Shown: positions 32,738 through 41,657 of the stretch, piece after piece | Numbering within the stretch: position 1 is the first letter of the stretch | Layout: every line of letters begins with the position of its first letter | Origin: Angelakisella massiliensis | GTDB taxonomy: Bacteria; Bacillota; Clostridia; Oscillospirales; Ruminococcaceae | Assembly (NCBI RefSeq): GCF_900104675.1 | Contig: NZ_LT629945.1 | Coordinates: 682,046-746,045, forward strand | Direction: 5' to 3' | DNA: 64,000 nt | Translations under genes and position numbers: made by a program | Notes under the pieces: model-generated | The model's database searches: none | The model's input: the letters and a program-made list of their open reading frames with translations, nothing else | What the model was told of the DNA's origin: nothing

Positions 32738-35145
32738 GCAGTGTGATCAAAACCCTGCTTTCCCTTTCCCTGTCCGGTTCGCTGCTGATGGGGCTGCTTG
32801 CTCTGCTGCGGCCGGTATACCGAGGCAAGACCAGCCTTCGCTGGCAGTATTACATCTGGCTTGCGGTGGTGCTGCGGATGCTGCTGCCTATCGCTCCCGA
32901 AGCAAACCTGATGGAGGCGGTGCTGGGGGAACAGGCGGCTTCCGTCACCCAGCAGCAAAGCGGCTCCGCTCCATCCCAGGGGAAATGGTCCTGGTCAGTG
33001 AAAGATCCGGCGGAGCAAGGGGAGGCCTCTTCCTCCCGGCCATCACCTGAAATTCACCCCCCTGTTTCTGAGGAAACTTCCGGGGGAGAAAAAACACAGC
33101 CGCAGTCTTCCCCTTCTTCCCCTGTTCCAATGGATTTTGCCCTTTCCTGGCTGTGGCGGCAGCGTATGGCGCTGCTGACTATCCTGTGGCTGGGAGGTGC
33201 GGCGGCGCTTCTGGGGAAAAAAGCGGTTCTGTACCGCCGTTTTGTCAGGCAGCTGAAAGCGGCATCCACTCCAGTAACCGATCCGGCTCTTTTGGCCTTG
33301 TCGGAAGAGATCCACCGGAAAATGGGGCTGAAAAAAAGCATTGGATTGGTGGTCAGCAGCGGCGTTTCCAGCCCTATGCTGCTGGGGCTTTTACATCCCT
33401 GTGTGGTATTGCCTCAATTACACCAAAGGGATCATGACCTGTTGTACACGCTTCTCCATGAGCTGACCCATTACAAACGGCGGGACCTGGCGTACCGCTG
33501 GCTGGTGCAGCTGGTGTTGTGTTTCCATTGGTTCAATCCCCTGGTCCGCTGGATGGACCGGGAGGTGAGCCGCTTGTGTGAGCTTTCCTGTGATGAAGCG
33601 GTTTTGAGGCTGCTGGATGCCAGTGAGCGGCGGGCCTATGGGGATACCCTTCTGCGAGCCGCCGCCCTGAGCAATGGTCTGGACCGTTCCATCCCTTCCC
33701 TGTCTCTGAGCCGGGGCGGGCAGCTGCTGCGGGAGCGGTTGGGGGCTATCCTCCATTATCAGGAAGCTTCCCGGCGTTTTGCCGCGGCGGCCATAACGCT
33801 GACGGTTTTCATTTCCTTTTCCGGCCTTTTTCTGGGAGCCTGTCCCCTGCCCTCTTCTGAGGAGCCCCATGAGGAATCACCTCCGGCAGTGGTTATTCCG
33901 CAGGAAGATACCTTGCCTTCTCCGGAGGAAACAGAGAAAGAGTCTCCGGCTGCCCATGTTCCTCTTCCCCAGGTGACCGGCCCGGATGAGGAAGGAAACT
34001 TTCCTCCCATCGATGAAAAAGATTTTGAAGCCTATGTCGCCAACGGTCCCGGGGACACGGCCAAGCCCGACCCGGAGGAAATCCCTTCTTTCCTGGACCA
34101 TCCTTTGGGGCAGCGGTGGCTGTCTGAGCATTATCCCTCTGTCACTGACTGGGAGATTCTTTATGAGGGGAAGGACTTTGCTCTTACCCCGGAGATGTAC
34201 GATCCCTACCGCTACCAGTGGCGGGATCAGCGGGTCCCCTGCTATGCTGTGGTGCTGGCCACCAGCCAGGGAAATGACTTTGACCGCCTGCTGCTTTTGG
34301 CACGGGAGGATATCTCTGTCATTTGCGGCGATGATTCTTATCTGCCCCGTCTGGAGCTGTATGTTTCCGCCTATGCCGGATGGGAATCGGACTGGCTTCT
34401 GGGGGATGGTTCCGGTTTGGAAGCGGTATTTCCCCAAAATTCCGACTATAGTGCCGTTCTCTGGATTCCTGAGGAGGGCAGGGGCCTGCTCACCGCCCAG
34501 GACGATATCTGTTTGCCGGTGACAGGGCTGACCCAGCCTCCATCCCAGGTCTTTTTCAGCTATCCCCTTTCCTTCTATATCAGTCCCCCAGCCGGCCATG
34601 AAGAAGATATCCTGCTGCTGTTGGGAGATCACATGGATTACGCCCTGGGCCTTTATGAATCTGGAAGCCAACAGGTGACCTTACTGGAGCCCCAGAGGGG
34701 AGCCTGGCAGCTGTTCTCCCTGGATGGGCAAACTCTGGCCATTATGAACGATACTGCCGTCACCCTTTACGTCTTTTCTTCGGAGGACCTTCTGCGGCCC
34801 ATTGCCCAATTGGAGGGAAATGGCGGCGTTCTGGGGGAGGATGAGGTCTTTATTTTCTACCAGATGGCCACCCTTCGGGGACAGGGAGGAAGTCACGTCA
34901 TCCTGTACTACCGGCGGCAGGAGCGGCTGTGGCGGGTCTGCACCTTTGATACGGACGGAAACATTCTCTCGGACTTCTCCACTGGTCTGCCTGTAGTGGA
35001 GGATTATCTGGATGGGCTGGCCTTTGAGGATGGGCTTGTATATTTCGGTTATTTCCGGGAGGGCACCGACAAAGCGGATTCTCTGGAACGATACTGCATC
35101 GACGCCCGGCCCGGCAGAGAGCATTTGCTGCAACAAATCGGTTAG
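32734..35145 (+). CDS. BlaR1-like M56 metalloprotease sensor (module 3)
   Basis: An 803-residue membrane sensor. Helices lie at about 10-26, 38-55 and 145-163, with a long Ser/Pro/Glu-rich loop between (70-130). The zinc motif is H242-E-L-T-H246, followed by HWFNPLVRWMDR and SCDEAV. The helix at about 350-368 is followed by a low-complexity Pro/Glu linker. The C-terminal half (about 430-800) reads like a WD40- or propeller-type series of short beta repeats (FSLDGQTLAIMNDTAVTLYV and similar), so the sensor differs from modules 1 and 2. GTG start with GGAGG upstream. Two lipoprotein genes follow. Confidence 0.83.
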   Translation: MSSVIKTLLSLSLSGSLLMGLLALLRPVYRGKTSLRWQYYIWLAVVLRMLLPIAPEANLMEAVLGEQAASVTQQQSGSAPSQGKWSWSVKDPAEQGEASSSRPSPEIHPPVSEETSGGEKTQPQSSPSSPVPMDFALSWLWRQRMALLTILWLGGAAALLGKKAVLYRRFVRQLKAASTPVTDPALLALSEEIHRKMGLKKSIGLVVSSGVSSPMLLGLLHPCVVLPQLHQRDHDLLYTLLHELTHYKRRDLAYRWLVQLVLCFHWFNPLVRWMDREVSRLCELSCDEAVLRLLDASERRAYGDTLLRAAALSNGLDRSIPSLSLSRGGQLLRERLGAILHYQEASRRFAAAAITLTVFISFSGLFLGACPLPSSEEPHEESPPAVVIPQEDTLPSPEETEKESPAAHVPLPQVTGPDEEGNFPPIDEKDFEAYVANGPGDTAKPDPEEIPSFLDHPLGQRWLSEHYPSVTDWEILYEGKDFALTPEMYDPYRYQWRDQRVPCYAVVLATSQGNDFDRLLLLAREDISVICGDDSYLPRLELYVSAYAGWESDWLLGDGSGLEAVFPQNSDYSAVLWIPEEGRGLLTAQDDICLPVTGLTQPPSQVFFSYPLSFYISPPAGHEEDILLLLGDHMDYALGLYESGSQQVTLLEPQRGAWQLFSLDGQTLAIMNDTAVTLYVFSSEDLLRPIAQLEGNGGVLGEDEVFIFYQMATLRGQGGSHVILYYRRQERLWRVCTFDTDGNILSDFSTGLPVVEDYLDGLAFEDGLVYFGYFREGTDKADSLERYCIDARPGREHLLQQIG

Positions 35146-35159
35146 GAGGAACTGAGAAT

Positions 35160-36575
35160 TTGAAACACATCACACTTGTCATCACCATTACCATCATTGC
35201 AGGACTGCTGCTGACCGCCTGTGACCAGCAGCCCTCCTCCCCCCAGTCACAGATGCAAGGACAAAGCGTTATCATCAAGGCGGAGCCGCCTTCTTCCCAG
35301 GAAGAAACTTCCCCTTCTTCCTCATCCAGCGAGACGGCGGAATTTTCTCCTTTGGACATAGGAGTTCTGGGGCATACCGAGGATAACGGCCCCCTCACCG
35401 CAAAGTCCCTGGCGGAGGATACACCCATTGCCGATGGACAACTGGTCACCCAGGAATCCCTCAATGGAATGGTAAAAATCTGCCAATATGACCCGGAGCA
35501 GCAAGGCTACATCATTCATTACTACACCTACACCCCTGGGGATACCCTGGGACAGCTGACCCGTACCGCGCTGGGCCTTCTTTATTCCCAGGAGGAGGGG
35601 ATCGACGTCTCCTCCGTCCGGGTGGAAAAGGGCTTTGTGATTGTAGATCTCTCCCTCACCCCTGACAGTTCCGCCGCCAAGGCTTTGGGGAATCGGACAG
35701 CGGTGGAAACCATGCTCAATACTATCGCCGCCACCTGTCAAAAAAACGGAGCCGCCGGCACCGGCTTTCTGTTGGGAGGCGGACAGTTCTCCCTGGGCGG
35801 AGTGACCCTGGAAAACGACGGCTATGGCCGCTATGAACCGGCGGAGGTTTATAATCAGCCCGTTACCCCGGAACAGCTGGATGGCCTGCGGAGAATGCTG
35901 CCCTATCCCGGCGGAAAGTCCACTCCAGCTCCCATGCTGGACTCCAATGAAGCCATCTGCCAGGAAAACGAGGCGCTTTACCGGCTCATTTACTTTGGCG
36001 GGGATACGGGAGCCTATGCCTCCCCCGCCGAAATTCCAGACGAAGTCAAAATCGCGGTGGGGCTGAACCTCTCCCCCAGAACCTACGACTGCCGCCAGGA
36101 GCCGGAAAAATATCCCCTTTATCCTGTAGACGATTCCTTCCTGGAGCCGCTGGTTTCCCAGCTGAGTTTCCCGGACTATGACTTTGTACCCAGGGAATGG
36201 GTGGAAGCCGCTGTACAGGAGCTTTGGGGACCGGAAGCAGCCATTGGCGCTCATGTCAACGCGGGCAGCTTTACCTATGAGGAGAACGCCGGTGTCTATA
36301 CCCCACCTCATCGGGGAGGCGGAGTGATTGTGGAGCCTTACTTCCACAGCCTGGAGCAGACCGAGAAGGGTTATGTGGCTCAGGTGTCCTATCTCACCCT
36401 GGGAATGGGCGGAGTCATGGACCAGAACGGAGAATGGCTGGACGTCTACTCCGACTATGAGCAGGACCCCCGAATCCAGCAGCTGGAACAGGCCCTGCCC
36501 CGGTATGAAATCACTGCCGTCACCGGAGAGGACGGACTGCTGCATCTGGAATCCTCCCGGCTGATTGGGGAATAG
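35160..36575 (+). CDS. Secreted lipoprotein with GerMN-like segment
   Basis: A 471-residue predicted lipoprotein: signal peptide with lipobox LLTAC (Cys21) and a Ser-rich spacer to about 60. A region at about 100-230 contains DVSSVRVEKGFVIVDLS and VETMLNTIAATCQKN, resembling GerMN domains of sporulation and cell-envelope proteins. The remaining part is unrecognised. The start is TTG 35160, with AGGAGG overlapping the stop codon of the M56 gene, so it is part of module 3's operon. The GerMN assignment is by eye only. Confidence 0.6.
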   Translation: MKHITLVITITIIAGLLLTACDQQPSSPQSQMQGQSVIIKAEPPSSQEETSPSSSSSETAEFSPLDIGVLGHTEDNGPLTAKSLAEDTPIADGQLVTQESLNGMVKICQYDPEQQGYIIHYYTYTPGDTLGQLTRTALGLLYSQEEGIDVSSVRVEKGFVIVDLSLTPDSSAAKALGNRTAVETMLNTIAATCQKNGAAGTGFLLGGGQFSLGGVTLENDGYGRYEPAEVYNQPVTPEQLDGLRRMLPYPGGKSTPAPMLDSNEAICQENEALYRLIYFGGDTGAYASPAEIPDEVKIAVGLNLSPRTYDCRQEPEKYPLYPVDDSFLEPLVSQLSFPDYDFVPREWVEAAVQELWGPEAAIGAHVNAGSFTYEENAGVYTPPHRGGGVIVEPYFHSLEQTEKGYVAQVSYLTLGMGGVMDQNGEWLDVYSDYEQDPRIQQLEQALPRYEITAVTGEDGLLHLESSRLIGE

Positions 36576-36591
36576 AAAGGAGCGTCTTGCA

Positions 36592-38067
36592 ATGAATCAG
36601 ATAAAAAAATGGATGGCAGGGGCGCTGGCCGCAGGGCTTTTGCTCACCTTTGCCGCCTGCGGCGGGGAAACGGCCTCTGCCTCTGGAAACAGTGGTGACT
36701 TTTCAGCATCGGAAAACACTTCCCACAGCGGGGACGGGGGAGCTTCCTCCGGCAGCGGCGAGGGGGTCCATCTCTCCAACAGCTGGCAGACAGAGGATTT
36801 TGTCATTGCCGGTTTCAGCAAAGACGGACCGGGAGATTTCGGTTATCAGGCGCGTCTGACATCGGAGGAGCAGAAACAGCTGTCCAGTCTGCTGCAAACA
36901 GACAGCTGGCAGGAGGCGGAGCCGGTGGAGCACGGCCTGAGCAGCGTGCTGGACCTGTGCGATGAGGAAGAAAAGCGTTTTCTGTCCGTTTATGACGGCG
37001 GCGATCTGGGCACCCTCATCGGCCTGCGGGACGAAGAATCAGGGGAAAGCTGGCTCTTTTCCGCTCCCGGCCAGGTGCTGGAGGATGCCAAAGCTCTGGC
37101 ACAGCCTTTGGAGGAACGGGCCAAAGGAGAACAGACGGAAGGAACCTCTTCCGGTTCCGCCGGAGGAACAGAAGTCCTGTTTCCCCAGCTGCTTTCCGAT
37201 GAGGTAAAGGCTTCCCCGCTGTACGCCGAAGCGCTGACCCGTCCCTCGGTGATCATTTTTGATGACCAGCCGGTCACCTCCCGTGCTGTGGTGGACCGCT
37301 TTTTACAAGGGGTGGAGGAAGGAGGCGACGGAGAGCTGTATCTCTACTCCTTCATCACCCCGGGGGAGGAAAGAAGCTGTCTGCTCATCCGCCTTACCTC
37401 CAAGGACGGCAAGGTAACAGAATCCCTGGCGTCGGACCGCAGCTGGGACAAGGGGCTCACCTTTGACAACAGCTATGCCGTTACCAAAATTCAGCTGACA
37501 GAGTACGGCTACCTCACCTATGAGGGAGAAAGCAGCAGCGAACCCACAGGCTATCAGGTGGTCAATGACCGGGAGCTGTTTTCCGATGCTTCCCAGCGGC
37601 AGGAAATGAAGGAAAAATATATGGATCCCATCTTTCCCACCGCCCTCAGCGGCCACTGGGATGACCCGGCGGATATGAGCCTCCTTTGGGTATTCGAGGA
37701 TCTGTACTACTACGAAAACGGCGGCAGTCCCTTCGATGAGTACGGCACAGACTGGCCGGTGGAGGAGATCGTTGCGCTGCTCAGCCGGTATTTTGACGGC
37801 ATCACCAGAGAGGTGATCCTCAGCGAAGAAATGGCTTCCGCCTACGATTCCCAAACCGACACCATCCACTATGAAGGAGGACGGGGCGGCGGTCCCTTCT
37901 GCCTGCGGGCCACCAGTTGGGAAACGGAGGGAGATCTGCTCATCCTCCACTATGAACACTACGACTGCGCCACCGGCATCCCCTATGAAAACGAACAGAG
38001 CCTTCTGACCATACGGCTGATGGAGGACGGCAGCTTCCGCTATCTCTCCAATGAGGCAGACAACTGA
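36592..38067 (+). CDS. Secreted lipoprotein of unknown function
   Basis: A 491-residue predicted lipoprotein with signal peptide and lipobox TFAAC (Cys23), followed by a Gly/Ser-rich linker to about 65. Two acidic globular regions (about 65-175 and 200-490) match no family I recognise. AAAGGAGCG precedes ATG 36592, 16 nt after the previous stop, so it probably shares the operon of module 3 and may be an envelope target or co-sensor. A bidirectional terminator closes the unit. Confidence 0.6.
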   Translation: MNQIKKWMAGALAAGLLLTFAACGGETASASGNSGDFSASENTSHSGDGGASSGSGEGVHLSNSWQTEDFVIAGFSKDGPGDFGYQARLTSEEQKQLSSLLQTDSWQEAEPVEHGLSSVLDLCDEEEKRFLSVYDGGDLGTLIGLRDEESGESWLFSAPGQVLEDAKALAQPLEERAKGEQTEGTSSGSAGGTEVLFPQLLSDEVKASPLYAEALTRPSVIIFDDQPVTSRAVVDRFLQGVEEGGDGELYLYSFITPGEERSCLLIRLTSKDGKVTESLASDRSWDKGLTFDNSYAVTKIQLTEYGYLTYEGESSSEPTGYQVVNDRELFSDASQRQEMKEKYMDPIFPTALSGHWDDPADMSLLWVFEDLYYYENGGSPFDEYGTDWPVEEIVALLSRYFDGITREVILSEEMASAYDSQTDTIHYEGGRGGGPFCLRATSWETEGDLLILHYEHYDCATGIPYENEQSLLTIRLMEDGSFRYLSNEADN

Positions 38068-38162
38068 TTCCCGGAATAAAGTTGCCTCTTTTCCGGTTTT
38101 TGGAGGGATACTTCGCCAGTGATTTATTTGAAGCTAGCCTGGTTCCGTCAAAGCCCACACAT

Positions 38163-38204
38163 AAAAAAACAGCCGGAGAGAATGGTCTCTTCGGCTGTTT
38201 TTTT
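38163..38204. terminator. Bidirectional terminator
   Basis: AAAAAACAGCCG pairs with CGGCTGTTTTTTT around an inner GAGA / TCTC stem. It serves the lipoprotein gene (+) and the anti-sigma-like gene (-). Confidence 0.85.
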
Positions 38205-38228
38205 CCATAAGCTTGGTTTTGCGTTTGT

Positions 38229-38927
38229 TCAGGGAACGCTTTCCATCACCGCCAGGGCTTCCTCCTCGCTCAGGTCGCCCGCCAGGGTGTAGGTAAAGTC
38301 CTGATCAAACATCACGATGATGACGGTGTTTCGGGTCAGCTTTACCGAAACATAGGCCTTGCGCCCATTGATGTTGGCTTCATAAACCCGGCAGTCCTCG
38401 GTATCAAAGGAGGTGCTGCTGCCGCCGGTGGACATGACCATATAGCTGAAATAGCCTTCGGTGGCCGGATTTTCATAGCTGGCGTAGCAGTGCCACTCAC
38501 TCAGGTCCTGCTCCCTCAGCTCATAACCCTCGGGGATATAGCCGGGAGCGATCTCCTCATAGCTTGCCGGCAGCTCCTTGTTGCTGCCGCCGTCAAAGGT
38601 GATGTTGGTGTATTCCTGTGTCACCGACACCACAAACCGCAGGATGGGTGTGCGGATGGCCTCCACCTGCATGGCGCCGAAGCCCAGTGCCGCAAAGCAG
38701 AGCACAAACATCGCCGCAGCCTGCACATACCGCCGCAGAGGCCTTCTTCCCCGGGCCGCTTTGCGGGTCATAGCCGCCATCTTTGCCTGGAACTCCGGCG
38801 AAAAGGTGTGGGGGTCCTCCAGCAGATCGTCGGAGGGGAGCTCTGCCGCCAACTGCTCCGCCCGCGCCTCAAAAGCCGGTTTCAGACATTCTTCCAACAG
38901 ATCTTCCCGCCGGAAATCATTCGCCAT
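38229..38927 (-). CDS. Membrane-anchored DUF4367 protein, probable anti-sigma factor
   Basis: A 232-residue protein. The cytoplasmic N-terminal part (1-75) is acidic, then basic. One transmembrane helix lies at about 78-98 (AAAMFVLCFAALGFGAMQ) and the extracytoplasmic C-terminal part is DUF4367-like (YIPEGYEL, NGRKAYVSVKL, VMFDQDFTYTLAGD). Such proteins are usually encoded behind ECF sigma factors and restrain them. ATG 38927 overlaps the end of the sigma gene by 11 nt, with GGAGGGAGG upstream. The longer frame to 39023 is out of context. Confidence 0.75.
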   Translation of the reverse strand: MANDFRREDLLEECLKPAFEARAEQLAAELPSDDLLEDPHTFSPEFQAKMAAMTRKAARGRRPLRRYVQAAAMFVLCFAALGFGAMQVEAIRTPILRFVVSVTQEYTNITFDGGSNKELPASYEEIAPGYIPEGYELREQDLSEWHCYASYENPATEGYFSYMVMSTGGSSTSFDTEDCRVYEANINGRKAYVSVKLTRNTVIIVMFDQDFTYTLAGDLSEEEALAVMESVP

Positions 38928-39462
38928 GGGCCTCCCCTCCCTCCAGCTGCCGCAGCAGCATCTTTTTGCCTTGGAAGATTCTGGACGCCACCGTTGCCTC
39001 CGACAGCTCCAGCAGCCGGGCAATCTCCTTATTGCGGCAGCCGTGATAATACCGGAGCATCAGGATATCCGCGTACTTGGGGTCCATGGACTCCAGGCGG
39101 CGGCGGATCTCCTCCTCCGATTGCTGGGCAATAACAGCGTCCTCCGGGGAACCGGTCCGATCTCTGGGCACCTGCTCCAGATCATCAAAATAGACCAAAT
39201 TCTCCCGTTTTCTCTTGCGGTACAGATCAATCGAGGTGTTCCGCACTAATATAACGATGAAAGATCGCGTTTTATTAGATCCGATCTCATCAATTTTATC
39301 AATTTCCCGAAAAATTTTTAAAAACGTTTGCTGGACCGCGTCCTCCGCCAGTCCATTGTCCCGGAGAATGGAGAAAGCAACCCGATACATGGACGCGCTA
39401 TAGGTGTGATAAAGCTCTTCAAAAAGTGACTGTTCTGTTTTTTTCCGTTGTCCCAGCAGCAT
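38917..39462 (-). CDS. ECF-type RNA polymerase sigma factor
   Basis: A 181-residue sigma-70 family factor with region 2 (FEELYHTYSASMYRVAFSIL ... EDAVQQTFLKIFREID) and region 4 (LESMDPKYADILMLRYYHG ... IARLLELSEATVASRIF). Region 3 is absent, as in ECF factors. ATG 39462 follows AAAGGAGG; the upstream frame to 39516 lacks support. It is coupled to the DUF4367 protein. A vegetative-type promoter precedes it, and the cognate ECF promoter could not be recognised. Confidence 0.9.
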   Translation of the reverse strand: MLLGQRKKTEQSLFEELYHTYSASMYRVAFSILRDNGLAEDAVQQTFLKIFREIDKIDEIGSNKTRSFIVILVRNTSIDLYRKRKRENLVYFDDLEQVPRDRTGSPEDAVIAQQSEEEIRRRLESMDPKYADILMLRYYHGCRNKEIARLLELSEATVASRIFQGKKMLLRQLEGGEAHGE

Positions 39463-39506
39463 CGGCCTTTCTCCTCCTTTCCTGAACCATTGGGAGCACT
39501 GTTCTG

Positions 39507-39535
39507 ATTGTACCACATAAAATAGTACGCTTCAA
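39507..39535 (-). promoter_or_regulatory. Promoter of the ECF sigma operon
   Basis: Minus strand TTGAAG (39530-39535), 17 bp, TACAAT (39507-39512) with TG one base before the -10. It begins 29 nt after the end of the nitroreductase gene. Confidence 0.65.
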
Positions 39536-39563
39536 CGGCCAGGAAGGATTTTACCAGCAGGAT

Positions 39564-40328
39564 TCATTCCCTTTTCAGGCCCTCCAGAAACACCTTCCAA
39601 TATTCTCCGCAGGAGCGGGACATTTCCCTGGAAAAGTCGGAGTTGTACTTCCTTTGGCAGAAGGCCTGAACGTAGCTGTCAAAATCCCATTCCTGCTTTT
39701 GGGCGTCCCTGGCCTGGCAGGCGAACATCTCCCGCAGCTGCTCAGGCGTATTGCGGTGATAGCGGTTTTGGCACACCACCCACTGCTGGCGGAAGCGGGC
39801 CGGCTTTTTCCGCTCCAGCTGCTGCTGGGTGGGATAACCATATACCACCATCGCCGCCGGCATTACATAATCCGGCAGTCCCAGCAGCTGACGGTGGGTC
39901 TCACACTGTTCCAGCACATCTCCGATATAGCAGGACCCCAAGCCCATGCTTTGGGCCGCCACCACAGTATTCTGGGCAGCGATCAGGGCATCGGACGCCG
40001 CCAGCATCAAATCACCGGGACCGGGAAGGCGGGGCTGGCATCCCGCTTCCTTATAGGCATCGTACCACCGCTGGCAGTCCGCCAGAAACACCAGCACCAC
40101 AGGAGCCGTGGCGATAAAGGGCTGATGATCACAGGTTTCCGCCAGACGGGCCTTCAGCTCCGGGTCGGTCACCTCCAAAATGGTGTACAGCATCTGATTG
40201 CCTGCGGTAGGAGCCTCAAAGGCCGATTCCAGCAGAGCCTGACGCACCTCCTGGGAAACCGGGCGGTCCGCCCAGACCCGGACAGATTTCCGCTGCCGCA
40301 ATTGTTTCAGTGTTTCATTCTCCAGCAT
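39564..40328 (-). CDS. Nitroreductase-family FMN protein
   Basis: A 254-residue flavoprotein, NAD(P)H-dependent in characterised relatives. Motifs include the N-terminal RKSVRVWADRPVS (FMN phosphate contact), EAPTAGNQMLYTI, and QNTVVAAQSMGLGSCYIGDV (central helix and second FMN-binding segment). ATG 40328 is preferred. The frame extends to a TTG at 40361, but a CAGGAG box about 12 nt before the ATG and the start of homology favour the shorter form. The physiological substrate is unknown. It is monocistronic. Confidence 0.85.
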   Translation of the reverse strand: MLENETLKQLRQRKSVRVWADRPVSQEVRQALLESAFEAPTAGNQMLYTILEVTDPELKARLAETCDHQPFIATAPVVLVFLADCQRWYDAYKEAGCQPRLPGPGDLMLAASDALIAAQNTVVAAQSMGLGSCYIGDVLEQCETHRQLLGLPDYVMPAAMVVYGYPTQQQLERKKPARFRQQWVVCQNRYHRNTPEQLREMFACQARDAQKQEWDFDSYVQAFCQRKYNSDFSREMSRSCGEYWKVFLEGLKRE

Positions 40329-40461
40329 TTTTCCATTCCACTCCTGTTCTATGGATAACAATAGGGGTTATCTTGACCGTTTTCATCATACCACAAAAAA
40401 CCGGCAGCTGGTAGGGCGGAGTTTCCGGCGCCATTGAAATGATGCTTTTGCGCCCATTCCA

Positions 40462-40490
40462 TGGAAAAACCGCTGTTTCCATGCTATAAT
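40462..40490 (+). promoter_or_regulatory. Promoter of the phosphoribosyltransferase gene
   Basis: Extended -10 TGC-TATAAT (40482-40490) with a poor -35 (TGGAAA, 40462-40467) at 17 bp. Confidence 0.55.
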
Positions 40491-40576
40491 AAGCAGGTAT
40501 CAGAAGGGGCCGCGGCATTTGACCCAATGCTGCCACTGACGCTGCCCGCTTCAATCTATCCAAAGGAGACCTGATT

Positions 40577-41137
40577 ATGGAATACTATAACATTACCGTG
40601 GCCGGGCAGCAGCGGAGCCTGCCCATCGTTCCCATCTCCCCGGAGCTTTCCATCGCCGCCTTCGTCATCTTCGGCGACACCGCCATTGTGGAACCCTGCG
40701 CCCGGGAACTGGCCGCCCGGCTGCCCAAGGATGTGGATTATCTGCTCACCGCCGAGGCAAAAAGCATCCCCCTCATCTATGAGCTGGCCAAAGTGATGGA
40801 AATGCCCCGGTATCTCATCGCCCGGAAATCGGTGAAGGGTTATATGAGCTCTCCTGTTGTCACCCCGGTGCGCTCCATCACCACCGACCATCAGCAGATC
40901 CTTTGTCTGGACCAGGAGGACCAGCAGCGGATCAAAGGCTCCCGCATTGCTCTGGTGGACGATGTCATCTCCACCGGCGCTTCCCTGTCCGCTCTGGAAA
41001 CTCTGGTGGAGCAGGCAGGAGGTACCGTCGTGGCCCGTGCCGCTATTCTGGCGGAGGGGGATGCCGCCGACCGGGATGATATCATCTATCTGGAAAAGAT
41101 CCCCCTGTTTTTCCACGGCCAGAAGGAAAAGGAATAA
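40577..41137 (+). CDS. Adenine/xanthine-type phosphoribosyltransferase
   Basis: A 186-residue type I PRTase. The PRPP-binding loop is clear: RIALVDDVISTGASLSAL (about 123-140). The hood region YLLTAEAKSIPLIYELAK and the ARKSVKGYM loop resemble adenine PRTases; clostridial proteins of this class are often annotated as adenine or xanthine phosphoribosyltransferase-like. CAAAGGAGAC lies 8 nt before the ATG. Base specificity cannot be assigned from sequence. It stands alone between repeat-rich spacers. Confidence 0.83.
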   Translation: MEYYNITVAGQQRSLPIVPISPELSIAAFVIFGDTAIVEPCARELAARLPKDVDYLLTAEAKSIPLIYELAKVMEMPRYLIARKSVKGYMSSPVVTPVRSITTDHQQILCLDQEDQQRIKGSRIALVDDVISTGASLSALETLVEQAGGTVVARAAILAEGDAADRDDIIYLEKIPLFFHGQKEKE

Positions 41138-41157
41138 GTTTGCCGGAGAACCAAAAC

Positions 41158-41358
41158 TTCAGACGGTGGAAAAATCTGTTTCAAGGGAAAAATAAATTCA
41201 AAATCATAAAAATCAGGACATGTGCCTGATTTTTATACCACGACCCGCGCCCACCGGGGCGAGAAACCGGGGGTATCGCCGCTGGTTTCGTCAGGAACCT
41301 GCGGCGTATCCAGGGGGACCGGGCCCCCCTGGAAGTGTGCCGAACTTTTTCGACACGC
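41158..41358 (-). repeat. Multi-hairpin intergenic repeat, reverse copy
   Basis: A full-length copy in reverse orientation. Read on the minus strand, hairpin 1 is a hybrid: GCGTGTCGAA as in 7597 on one arm and TTCGGCACAC as in 7745 on the other. Hairpin 2 carries CCGGG changes in the loop. The 3' tail ends at CGTCTG (41158-41163). Confidence 0.8.
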
Positions 41359-41417
41359 TCAAAACTTACCGCTGCCCCCATTCTTACGGGGACTGAACTG
41401 ATCAAAACAATTTCAAT

Positions 41418-41464
41418 AAAGAGATCCCCCTGGCGCGCCGCAGAGGCGTCAGAGGGATCTCTTT
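41418..41464. terminator. Bidirectional terminator
   Basis: Perfect 11-bp arms AAAGAGATCCC (41418-41428) and GGGATCTCTTT (41454-41464). It lies between the phosphoribosyltransferase (+) and the D-peptide operon (-). The rest of 41359-41657 holds no recognisable gene. Confidence 0.7.
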
Positions 41465-41657
41465 CAGTTTGTTTTGGAGAACATATTCTTCGTTTTCTCA
41501 CACCCCCGGAGCCTGGGGAAGCACCTGAGACAAAGCAGGTGAGGAAAGACCGGACCCCGGTTATGGCCGTGAAAACATAGGGCGTATGGGCGTGAGAGGA
41601 CGTTTGACAGCTGGGAACAGTTTTCTCCCGCTTTCCGGGAGCTTGTTTCCTGTCTTT

